In this document: one piece after another, positions 31,681-41,302 of the stretch | Layout of the letters: each line of letters begins with the position of its first letter | Position numbering within the stretch: position 1 is the stretch's first letter | Assembly (NCBI GenBank): GCA_038503075.1 | Contig: JBCAML010000023.1 | Span: forward strand, 248,001-312,000 | Length of the DNA stretch: 64,000 nucleotides | Reading direction: 5' to 3' | Source: Gyromitra esculenta | Lineage: Eukaryota > Ascomycota > Pezizomycetes > Pezizales > Discinaceae | Notes under the pieces: generated by a model | Database searches by the model: none | Told to the model about the DNA's origin: nothing | The model's input: the letters and a program-made list of their open reading frames with translations, nothing else | Made by a program: the position numbers and the translations under genes

Positions 31681-34600
31681 GCTGGATGGGGAACATTTTC
31701 TTATTTCTTGTAGCATTTCCCATAGCAATAAAATCGTTAAAACCCATGCACTACTCAATACTGGAGCCTCTGGATTCGCTTTCATTGATAAAGAATTTGT
31801 GAGTCACCATTCCATACCTCTCTCTCCTCTAAGAACACCTAGACAGCTTGAAGTCATTGATGGCCGCCCTGTCGCCTCAGGAGCCATCACCCATATCACC
31901 AACCTCAACCTGTCCATTTAACAGCACCAAGAACAAGCCCCTTGTTTTGTAACCCAGCTAGGTCATTACCCCTTGGTGTTAGGAATTCCGTGGATGAACT
32001 ACCATGATGTTCGCCTTCATTTTGCCGACAAACGCATTGAGTTCAACTCTAAACTCTGCACCACCCACTGTTCCTCCGACACCGCTATCGTCTCCGCCCC
32101 TTCAATCCCCGCGCCAGCTAAGCTCAACGTTTCTTTTATCAACGCCGCCAGCTTTAGGACCCTTACTCGAAAGCGATCCCTACAAGCTTATGCGATGTCA
32201 CTCTACGAAATCAACAGAATTCTAGAGGAGAAAAACACAAAAGAGGAATGGAGGGCCCGAATCCCCGCCGAATATCACGACTTCTTAGATATGTTTGATA
32301 AGAAGAAAGCTCAAGGTCTATCTCCACGCCGACCGTATGACCACAAAATACAACTTCAAGACGGGAAGGAAGCACCATTTGGCCCTCTGTACGGAATGTC
32401 TCGGGAAGAGCTTATCGTCCTGAAAAAATACATTGAGGACAATCTCGAGAAAGGGTTTATCCGAGCCACCTCTTCACCTGCTGGATCCCCTGTCCTCTTT
32501 GTCAAAAAGGCCGATGTCTCTCTTCGCTTATGTGTGGACTATCGTGGCCTTAATGCGATTACAGTTAAGGACCGTTACACCTCTCCCCTCATCCGTGAAA
32601 CACTCGATCGATTAGCAAAGGCACAATGGTATACCAAATTGGATCTCCGAGATGGATACCACCAAATCCGCATCGCTGAGGGGGATGAATGGAAGACTGC
32701 GTTCCGCACCCGATACGGCCTCTACGAATACCAAGTTATGCCATTCGGCCTAACCAACGCACCCGGGACGTTTCAACGGTTTGTCAACGACTGCCTAAAA
32801 GAATATCTAGATATATTCTGCACCGCCTATCTGGATGACATTCTCATCTATAGCGATACCTTCGCAGAGCACCAGGTTCATGTCCGCAAGGTCCTCCAAA
32901 GCCTCCAAGATAATGATATCCTGCTAAAACCGGAGAAATGCGAGTTTGAGGTACAGACTACGAAGTACCTTGGTCTCATTCTCACCCCTGATGGCATCAA
33001 AATGGACGAGGAGAAACTTAAAGCCGTCCGAGAATGGGGGACACCAAAGAGTGTAAAGGATGTCCAAGCATTTTTAGGGTTTGCGAATTTCTACCGGCGA
33101 TTCATCCTAGGATTCTCCAAACTTGCAGCCCCGCTTACCGCACTCACGAAGAAAGGAATCGTATTTGAATGGACCATCGAAGCAGATATAGCCTTTGAAA
33201 ACCTCAAATATGCCTTTACCACTGCCCCCATCCTGATCCACTTCGATCCAGACAAGAAAATCATAGTGGAAACAGACGCCTCTGATTTCGTATCCGGAGG
33301 AGTACTCTCCCAATACGATGACGCCGGAATTCTACACCCAGTCGCGTTCTTCTCAAAAAAGCATTCACCTGCTGAATGTAATTATGAGATATATGACAAG
33401 GAATTACTAGCCATCATCAGAGTATTTGAGGAATGGCGTCCAGAACTCGAAGGTTCTAAACACCCTATCGATGTGATCAGCGACCATAAAAACCTCGAGT
33501 ATTTTATGAGTACAAAACAACTGAACCGGCGACAAGCACGATGGGCCGAATATCTTTCCCGCTTTGATTTCGTAATTACGTATCGCCCAGGTAGTCAAGG
33601 AGGAAAGCCAGACGCATTGACCAGAAGATCAGGAGATCTTCCCAAGGAAGGGGATGAAAGATTGGCACATCAAAGCCAAGTGGTGTTGAAAAAAGAAAAT
33701 GTGGACCCTAAGATAAGTTTGTTGTCGGCTTCTTTATCAAATGAAGCCGCTGAATTGGACGCCCCCCTCGTAGAACTCTTTCAAAAAGGTTATGATACTG
33801 ATGAATTCCCTCAAAAGATACTCGCAGCACTGGAAAATAAAGAACAACAGTCAAAGGAGATCACCCTGAGCGAATGTAGTAACATTCAAGGCCTATTATG
33901 TTATCGAGAATGCTTCTACGTCCCCGACTTTGATCCTCTCAGACTGGAACTCATCCGAAGACATCATGATACCCCAGCGGCAGGACACCCAGGACGAGAT
34001 AAGACCTTTGAACTTCTCTCGAGAAACTTTTATTGGCCAAAGATGCGGGAATCAATCAGTAGATATGTTCGTAACTGTTATACCTGCCAGAAAGCAAAAC
34101 CTACGAGTCAACGGACCCAAGGCGTCCTCCGCCCCTTACCCATCCCAAACCGCCCCTGGCAAGAAATATCGATGGACTTTGTTACAGGCCTCCCGGAATC
34201 GGATGGCTATGATGCTATCATGGTGGTTGTTGATCGCCTATCAAAGATGCGGCATCTAATCCCCTGTAATACTACTGTTAATTCCCGGGAAGTAGCTGAT
34301 CTTTACCTGCAACACATCTGGAAACTCCATGGCCTACCAACGTATGTCACATCCGATCGAGGAACTCAGTTTACCGCCCACTTCTGGAAAAATCTCTGCC
34401 AACGACTTGGAATCCAAGCTCGAATGTCAACAGCCTTCCACCCTGAGACCGATGGACAAACGGAGAGGTTGAATGCCGTCATGGAACAATACCTACGTTC
34501 CTATGTGTCCTATCAACAAGGAGATTGGAACAAGTGGTTACCAATGGCTGAGTTTTCGGCGAACAACCAGGAGTCAGCTAGCACCAAAGTTTCCCCTTTT

Positions 34601-35253
34601 TTCGCTAACTATGGGTACCATCCCCGCTTCGATACAACGATCCTTCCAACCAAAGCCAATGCACAAAGTCTGGACGCTGCCTCATTTAGCCAAAAGATGC
34701 AAGAACTCTACGATTACCTACGGACGCAGATAAGAGTCGCCCAAGACATCCAGGAAATCGCTACGAATAAACATCGTACGCCAGCCCCCGCGTACCAAGT
34801 GAATGATCAAGTCTTCATATCAATGAAGAACATCCGAACGACTCGTAATGCAAGGAAATTAGATTGGAAATGGATGGGACCATACCCAATAAAGAGGATA
34901 GTGTCTCCCTTCGCCTATGAGATTGACCTCCCGAGTTCAGTCAAATACCATCCTGTTTTTCACGTTTCTTTGTTGAAACCCGCGGCCCAAGATGCTCTTC
35001 CGGGTCAAGTAATTCCTCCACCTGCCCCTGTTGTTGTTAATGACCAGCAAGAGTATTATATCGAGAAAATTCTAGATCAACGAATCTATCGTGGAAAACA
35101 ACAATATCTCGTTGAATGGACCGGCTATGCTCACCCCACCTGGGAACCAGCCGAAGATCTCGAAGATACTGCTGCCCTCGATCAATTTCTCATTGTAACT
35201 CCCACGGAAATACCTCATGTTCGCAGGAGCTCACGCTTGAAGAGGGGGGCTAC

Positions 35254-35668
35254 TTTCACGGATATAAAGGAGTAATCGGGTCAAGGATATTGTTGGGGTT
35301 GCGGCTTTTGGTTTAGGATTATAATGTTATTGTGTTTCGGTTGCTTTCGGTTATCTGTTAGTTATGAGTCATAGTGGTCGAAAAGCGGGGTATTTAAGAG
35401 ATGGATCTTCGTCGCTTGTGTTCTTTTTCTCTTCTTTCCTTAAGCAACGTTCTCGTTACCTTCTTCTGTATTTGTCGGAATACTATCTCGGTTCTATCTC
35501 AGAACCCTCGCTGTCGCTGTCCCCTTCGCTGCACTTATCTCGCCTTGAGATAAAACCCATTGTAGAACCTGTAGAAACGCTGCACTCTCGAACGAGTTAG
35601 TCCCTCGCTTAAGAAGACTGCTACCTTCAGTGACGCTGAAGGGCTTAACGAGAGACTGAACCGTGAGA
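35254..35668 (+). repeat. 3' LTR of element C
   Basis: 415 bp partner of 23935-24348. Here the hairpin loop reads TGACG instead of GGATA, while the stem is kept. Confidence 0.92.
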
Positions 35669-36752
35669 GGCTCCTCCACACACGCAATTCAACCCCAGGT
35701 ACGATCGCAATCGAGATATAGCTGTGCTTGCAGATTATGGCCTCAGCTACAAGGAAATAATGAAGCAGAAAGGTTTAGGTCAATCTACAGTGCGAAATGT
35801 GGTGAAGAGGTACCATGAGCGGGGTCATGATCATGATGCGCCTAGGAGTGGAAGACTATCAAAAATCAAGAAGGAGGTGCAGAAGCGGATAGATTCCGTG
35901 ACATTAGCAAACCCATGAGCATCTTTCAATCAACTTACCAATCTGGTCTCTGATTTGCAAATATCACGTTTCACGGTTGATAAGGTGACAAAAGAGTTAG
36001 GTTTCAAGCTACAAATACCAAGAAAACAGCCATGGTTTCAAAAAGGACAAAAGCAGCGAAGGTTAGAATGGTGCCAGCGGAAGAAAAGATGGGGAAGAGA
36101 TGAGTGGTGGAAAGTTGTTTGGCTGGGTGAAACAAAAGTTGAATATATTGTTTATCAGCCTGGTTGGAAGATTAAAGTAAAACCTGGTGCTGAGTTGTTA
36201 GATCAAAATCTAGCTCCTAGTTTTCAGTTAGGGAGAATCTCAGTTGACTGCAGGGCTGCCTATATCCATGGGTAAAGAACTCCTCTTGTTCATATTGATC
36301 AATGTAGTGAAGATGAATGGGAAACCTTAAGGGATTGTTTAGGCCTTAACAGCAAACAATACGCCAATGAAATCAATTTACCGCATCTAGTACCTTTTGT
36401 ACTAGCCCTTGAAAGACTAGCCAATGACTTACAAATAGTAAAAGACAACACCTCCTACCACAAAGGTGGCATGAACTCTCTCATATATTCTGCATACAGT
36501 ATCAAAAGGATACTTATACTCGCCAACTCTCCAGATCAGAATGCAATTGAGAATGTTTGGCATATTTTAAAGACTAGGTGTCAAAAACGGTTTACAAATA
36601 GTGAGAAGAGACCTCATTTTGCAGATGAATTGTGTGAAGCAATGCAAGAGGAATAAAGTGGGATTGATCAAGATGTTTTGAATGATTTGGTAGATAGCAT
36701 GCCTCAATGTATTGAGAGTGTTATTGTTGTAGGAGGTAGCCATACAAAGTAG

Positions 36753-36876
36753 TAAATTATATATTAGCATGTTAGAATTTATATGTATATATCTTTTTTT
36801 TATCCACTATTTTTTGGTGTGCTGTGTAGCCATAGTGGTGGCCATAGTGGTGGTTGTTGTCATGAAATGAGGCAGG
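36753..36876. other. 3' part of the Tc1-like element before the LTR nest
   Basis: AT-rich, non-coding. It ends with the inner part of the right inverted repeat (GTGGTTGTTGTCATGAAATG), matching the left end reversed. Confidence 0.6.
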
Positions 36877-37039
36877 TTTCATCAATGGTTGTTTCGTTGG
36901 GTGATTAAGCACATGGGTACCTGGTTGCCACGTTTCATTGCTGTCTCCTGCGTTCCCTTTGGTTTCCATTGCAATGAGTCATACATTTGTCAGTGAAGAG
37001 CTGGTTTTCTGGTATATAAGTGAAAGGTTTCCTCCTCAT

Positions 37040-37862
37040 TTTCATGGATAGGAACGAATAATGGGTCTAGGATAGTGTGTGGGTTGTAAGGATTTCGGCT
37101 AAGGGTATAATGTCTTTGTTCATTGGTTATCTTTTGGTTATTGTTCCCTATTTGTTAAAAGCAGGGTATTTAAGTGATGGATTTTGGTCGCTTTGTAACC
37201 TCTTCTTCTTCTTTCCTTAAGCAACATTCTCATTTCACTTCTACCTGTATTATTCAATACTACTTCGGTTCTATCTCAGAACCCTCGCTGTTGCTGTCCT
37301 CGCCGCTTTTCATCGATGGATGCTGTGTTGGTTAGTTAGGTACATGGGTACATGGTTGCTAAGCGTTGTTGTTGTCCCCTATGTTTCTTTTGGTTTTTAT
37401 TTACAATGAGTCATACGTTTGTCATCAAAGGGTTGGAATATGGGTATATAAGCGAAGGGTTTTCCTCTCTTGTTTTACTTTTTCTTCTCTTCTCTTTAAG
37501 CAATGTTTTCTATAGTACACTCTTTGTATTTCGCAATACAAACCTCAGTTACATCTCATAACCTTCATCGCCGCCACTTTTGAGTCATCATAACTCGTAA
37601 AACACGTAGAGCCTGTGGAAACTCCGCTTAAACGCTTGTTGTTAGTTTCTCTTACAAGTAGCACAGCTCATCTCTGAGGATATCAGAGAGCTTGATGAGA
37701 TTCTCGCCCCTTGAGACCACTGCACTTAACTCGCCTTGAGTTAGACCCCATCGTAGAACCTGTAGAAACCTTGCACTCCTCGAACGTGTTGTTTCCTCTC
37801 TTGAGTAGCACTGTACATCTTCAGGGATACCAAAGAGCTCAAAAGGAGACACAGCCGTGAGA
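37040..37862 (+). mobile_element. Middle solo LTR of the nest
   Basis: Pieces 37040-37307 and 37717-37862 run from TTTCATGG to CCGTGAGA; CTCAT is duplicated at 37035-37039 and 37863-37867. It carries TATTTAAG and AAGCAACATTCTC. It is split by the innermost LTR. Confidence 0.9.
37308..37716 (+). mobile_element. Innermost solo LTR of the nest
   Basis: 409 bp, TTTCATCGATGG to CCTTGAGA, flanked by CCGCT (37303-37307) and CCACT (37717-37721). It has TATATAAG and the hairpin CTCTGA-GGATA-TCAGAG, another compensated stem. Confidence 0.9.
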
Positions 37863-38189
37863 CTCATGTTGTACTTTTTCTTCTCTTCTCTTTAAGCAAC
37901 GTCTTCTATTGCCACTCTCCTGGTATCCTACAATACAAGCCTGGATTCCAGTAGTCCATCCACATAACCACAATTTGCATAGCATCAAAATCACGTCACT
38001 ACACCAATTTAGTATCGCTATCAGAGCCTTCTTTATTCCTCATAGCCTTAGAGCTTGTGGAATCATCGCACAAATCTTTTTTCTCGTTTTTGTTCAGGTT
38101 GCACTGCTCACCTTTAGAGATACCAAAGTGTTTGATGAAACCTCATTCCTTGAGAGTGAGGGTGCCAGGACTTTTATTATACGGCTGTA

Positions 38190-38676
38190 CATAGATATTG
38201 TGCTAGAGATACATAAAAAGTGTGAATAAATAAATAATATTTTTGCTATTAAGGAACCATGCAAGCAAGTTCAAAAATGAGAAAACCTTTTCAATTCCAG
38301 TCATTTTGGCAACAAACCTTTACAATGCCAGTCACTTCTAAATGTAACCAAAGACATAGTGGAACCTCTGATTGAGACATGCGCTTACTGCTAACACCAA
38401 AGCAGGCAAGAGTGTTTTTCCCATTAAGGGATAGTATTGGGCAGGGTAATCTGCTTGGCAAAATCTCGCCATCTGCTTCTTCTTCTTTGGACTGCCTTAG
38501 ACACTCCAGTATTTAGGTTTAATGGGGACCCTTCTAAAAACAAGGACTCTGAAGCGTAGCTGTGTGAATATATGTGTATAATGGATAAAGATAATTGCTT
38601 AAGCAGAAAGTTGTAGCTTGCCAAACTAAATATTAATAAGGTTTCGCTTTGCAGGTAACTCACTATTGCTACTATT
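38190..38676. other. Sequence beyond the Tc1-like element, nothing recognised
   Basis: AT-rich and without gene or repeat evidence. Confidence 0.3.
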
Positions 38677-38790
38677 GTGGGAAGATGAGGATTCTTTACA
38701 GGTGGCTATGACTTCGATACTTTTATACTAGTAATCCAGACCCACAGCCTTGAACCAGCCTGTACTTACTTCACTCAGGTTCTACTCTGG
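38677..38790 (+). repeat. Dispersed repeat, second copy of 717-822
   Basis: Same GTGGGAAGATGAGGAT...GTTCTACTCT stretch; unknown nature. Confidence 0.6.
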
Positions 38791-38841
38791 CAGGTTTGCA
38801 TTCCGTCGCTGAGGAAACGCTTATCTCTTACGGTAGGCCGT

Positions 38842-39252
38842 TCTCACGGTTCAGCCCTTCGTTAAGCCCTTCAGTATCCCTGAAGGTGAGCAGTGCTACT
38901 TAAGTGAAGTTCTAACATGTTCGAAGAGTGCGATGTTTCTACAAGTCCTACAAGGGGTCTAACTCAAGGCGAGTTAAGTGCAGCGTGATAAAGACAGCGA
39001 CAGTGTGGATTCTGAGGTAGAATCAAGGTAGTATTTAGAACAATACAGTAGAAGTAAAACGAGAACGTTGTTTAAGGAAAGAAGAAGAAGTTACAAATCG
39101 ATCAAAACCCTATCCCTTAAATACCCCGCTTTTGACATATGGAAAACCAATAACCGAACGGCAACAGAACAACAAAGACATTATGTTCCCTAACTAAAAC
39201 CGTTACAACCAACACAATAGCCTTGATTCATTACCTGTTTTCATCCATGAAA
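38842..39252 (-). mobile_element. Solo LTR without matching flanks
   Basis: 411 bp, TCTCACGG to CCATGAAA, with GCCGT on the left and GTCTT on the right. The missing duplication suggests decay or recombination between two different insertions. Confidence 0.85.
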
Positions 39253-39446
39253 GTCTTACCGGTTGGTAGACTCAAGCCTGGGGATTATGCAGACATTCCA
39301 AGCGACAAAGCCTGCTGCAGAATACTGCATCGGCAGAAGGATCCGCTTCCGCAGTCTCCTCATCTCTCTGCCTTCAGCCTGAGGACCTGATATCGCTCCA
39401 AAGCAATTGACATGAGTCAGGGAGACATTACAGGCAGCCAACTTTG

Positions 39447-39894
39447 TTTCATGGATTGACTTAGAGTATGAATCGTGGTTTGACTAGCGATTGTATCGTT
39501 GCTTGGATGGTTGTATAATTCCTTTGTTGTTCGAGTATGTTTAGGGTTGTCGGAATAATGTCTTTGTGTTTCGGTTGTTGTCGGATTGTTGCTGGTGTTA
39601 CCAAAAGCGGGGTATTTAAGGAAGGATGATTTTGGTCGCTCGTGTTTTGCTTTCTCTTCTTTCCTTAAGAACGTTCTCGTTACCTTCTCCTGTCATTGCT
39701 ATAATACTACTTCGGTTCTACCTCAGAACCTCGCTGCCGCTGTCCAACTCGCTGCACCTATCTCGCCTGGAGATAAAACCCCTTTTAGAACTTGTAGAAA
39801 CACCGCACTCCTCGAACGTGTTAGAACCTCGCTTAAGTAGCACTGCTCACCTTCAGGGATACTGAAGGGCTTAACGAGGGACTGAACCGTGAGA
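39447..39894 (+). repeat. 5' LTR of element D
   Basis: 448 bp, TTTCATGG to CCGTGAGA. TATTTAAGG promoter; the start region reads CCTTAAGAACGTTC, having lost GC from AAGCAACG that the 3' LTR keeps. U5 hairpin at 39826-39879. Confidence 0.92.
39826..39879 (+). ncRNA. U5 structured RNA element, element D
   Basis: CCTCG.CTTAAG / CTTAACGAGG outer stem, TAGCACTGCTCA bulge, CCTTCAG-GGATA-CTGAAGG inner hairpin. Confidence 0.72.
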
Positions 39895-39967
39895 TTACGT
39901 TGCTTCCATCATCTACACCTTCTACCACCCAATCCACACAAAGACACCCACCCCCATCGACTCCAAC

Positions 39968-41267
39968 ATGGAAGGAGCCGCCGTTGCGACAAAACGCTTT
40001 CCCACCAGGGAAGCTTTCGCCCAAGCCTACAGAGACGATCCTGCGGAGCTCTATAATGAACTCAGGGACCTCAACCAAGCCTTGGAAGACCAGATTGATG
40101 TCCTCCAAGAAAGCGAACGGGAGAATGAGAAAAACTCAACACCGCCCAGATCCAAACCGACAATGCTCTCCGTCACGCCACAGAACAAGACCAACGGGTC
40201 ACAGAAGCCGCTAGCCTCATTGCTCGACTTCGACAAGAACGGAACGAGGCTCGATCCGCCACCCAAGTGCCCCCGCTCCACCCAACCTCACAGCTACTCC
40301 ACCTCCGCCGTCAAACACCCACCGATCGAACGCATGCCGGACCTGCAGAAGTTCGATGGATCCCGAGCAAAGCTCCCTGGTTTTATACTCCAACTACGCT
40401 CCAAGTTAACCGTCAACCGAGATCGCTTCGCCAACGAAACTACAATGATACTTTACACTATCAATCGACTGGAAGGAGCAGCCTTGAGCAGGTTCGCCAC
40501 ACAGTTCTCCCTCAGGCCTCACCACTTGGAACAGCGCTGAACAGCTTATCGCCGCCTTGAAACTGCCTTCGGAGACCCAGACCCAACTGGCACTGCTCGG
40601 CGAGAACTTCACCAACTCCGTCAGGGAAAACGCGACTTCTCGGCCTATCTAGCCGATTTCCAAAGCGATCATGGGCCAACTGAATTTCGACGAGAACTCA
40701 AAAATGGACGCACTGGAACATGGCATGTCGGAAGAACTAAAAGAGGCTATGGTGTTTGCACCAATCGCCCCCACCAACCTCCCGGAAATGATTCTTACCC
40801 TCACTCGACTAGACAACCGTATCCGAGCCCGCAAGGCAGAGAAACGGGGAAACGCTCGAGACAACATGGGTCAATTCAGTGCTCCCACCACTTTCCCCTC
40901 CGCCTTCACTCCTGCATCCTCTTTTACCCCTGGGGGATTAGCCCCTATGGACCTTTCTTTTGGCCGCACCAGCAACATCTCTCACCCCCCTCAGGATCAA
41001 TGGTGTACGATAGTTAACGGGAGAAGGAAGCTTTCGGAGGAGGAAAAACAGTGGCACCGCTCCACAGGAAAATGTATGTTCTGCACCGCCCCCGACCACT
41101 CCTACGCCAATTGCCCCTCTGCTCCAAAGAAACCCGCCATGAGGGGAGCACTCACCGCGCCCCCAGCCACCCGAACACCCCCTGCCTCTTCCCTGCCACC
41201 ACCACCACTCCCTCCTCAGTTTTTCGCGTTAGAATCAGCAGACTCCTCCAACGAGTCTTTAAACTAG
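39968..41267 (+). pseudogene. Gag of element D
   Basis: Starts MEGAAVATKRFPTREAF. Frameshifts near 40130 and 40480 and others before 40671 break it. The C-terminal 198 codons are open (QLNFDENSKMDALEHGMSEE to ESADSSNESLN-stop) with a CCHC knuckle CMFCTAPDHSYANC. Confidence 0.88.
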
Positions 41268-41302
41268 TTCAACCAAGGCCGAACAGTGACCCCGCCTTGG
41301 TT
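41258..41302 (+). promoter_or_regulatory. Gag-pol -1 ribosomal frameshift signal, element D
   Basis: T TTA AAC at 41258-41264 in the gag frame, TAG stop at once after, six-base spacer, then a nine-pair stem AACCAAGGC (41271-41279) / GCCTTGGTT (41294-41302). Both arms differ from element A and B but still pair. Confidence 0.85.

Larger units (their letters stand above)
25755..35275 (+). pseudogene. Pol of element C, split by element B
   Basis: The protease begins before B and resumes at 31686. Its active site reads [11 protein letters not shown] (31756-31758 AAT) where A, B and D have LLDTGA. A TAA at 31919-31921 follows the protease. From there to 35275 it is open: RT ([19 protein letters not shown]), RNase H ([12 protein letters not shown]), integrase ([48 protein letters not shown]) and chromodomain (EYYIEKILDQRIYRGKQQYL, VEWTGYAHPTWEPAE), ending inside the LTR. 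This is the best-preserved RT-to-chromodomain stretch in the window. Confidence 0.93.
23935..35668 (+). mobile_element. Gypsy element C (Tf1/sushi-like chromovirus), interrupted by element B
   Basis: LTRs 23935-24348 and 35254-35668, with GGCTC duplicated at 23930-23934 and 35669-35673. Primer-binding site TTACGTTGCTTCC at 24349-24361; polypurine tract AGAGGGGGGCTAC at 35241-35253. Element B (25868-31680) is inserted in the protease region. Without B it is about 5.9 kb. Confidence 0.93.
23928..36752 (+). pseudogene. Tc1-like transposase, split directly after its start codon by element C
   Basis: ATG at 23928-23930 and GCTC are followed by element C; the frame resumes at 35674 to give MAPPHTQFNPRYDRNRDIA. 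A helix-turn-helix follows (YGLSYKEIMKQKGL, QSTVRNVVKRY). Of the DDE triad the second Asp (VKDNTSYHKGG) and the Glu (SPDQNAIENVWHILK) are visible; at the first the family motif DES is replaced by GET (VVWLGETKVE). There are in-frame stops at about 35917 (TGA) and 36274 (TAA). The normal end is GGSHTK-stop at 36752, about 360 codons in all. It is inactive on several counts. Confidence 0.88.
36877..38155 (+). mobile_element. Outer solo LTR of a three-level nest in the Tc1-like right end
   Basis: LTR pieces 36877-37039 and 37863-38155 start TTTCATCAATGG and end CTTGAGA. They are split by the LTR 37040-37862. Flanks (GCAGG and GTGAG) no longer match; the expected duplication seems to have decayed. 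Confidence 0.82.
23870..38187 (+). mobile_element. Tc1-like DNA transposon carrying five younger retroelement insertions
   Basis: The left end CAGCCGTGTAAGAAAAGTCC then TGGCACCC at 23870 reappears reversed at 38187 (GGACTTTTATTATACGGCTG), each next to TA (23868-23869, 38188-38189). The inverted repeats are about 55 bases; the right one is itself split by the LTR nest, with its inner part before 36877. Without insertions the element would be about 1.3 kb, normal for Tc1-like elements. Inserted in it are gypsy C (23935-35668), which contains B, and solo LTRs at 36877-38155. Confidence 0.9.
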
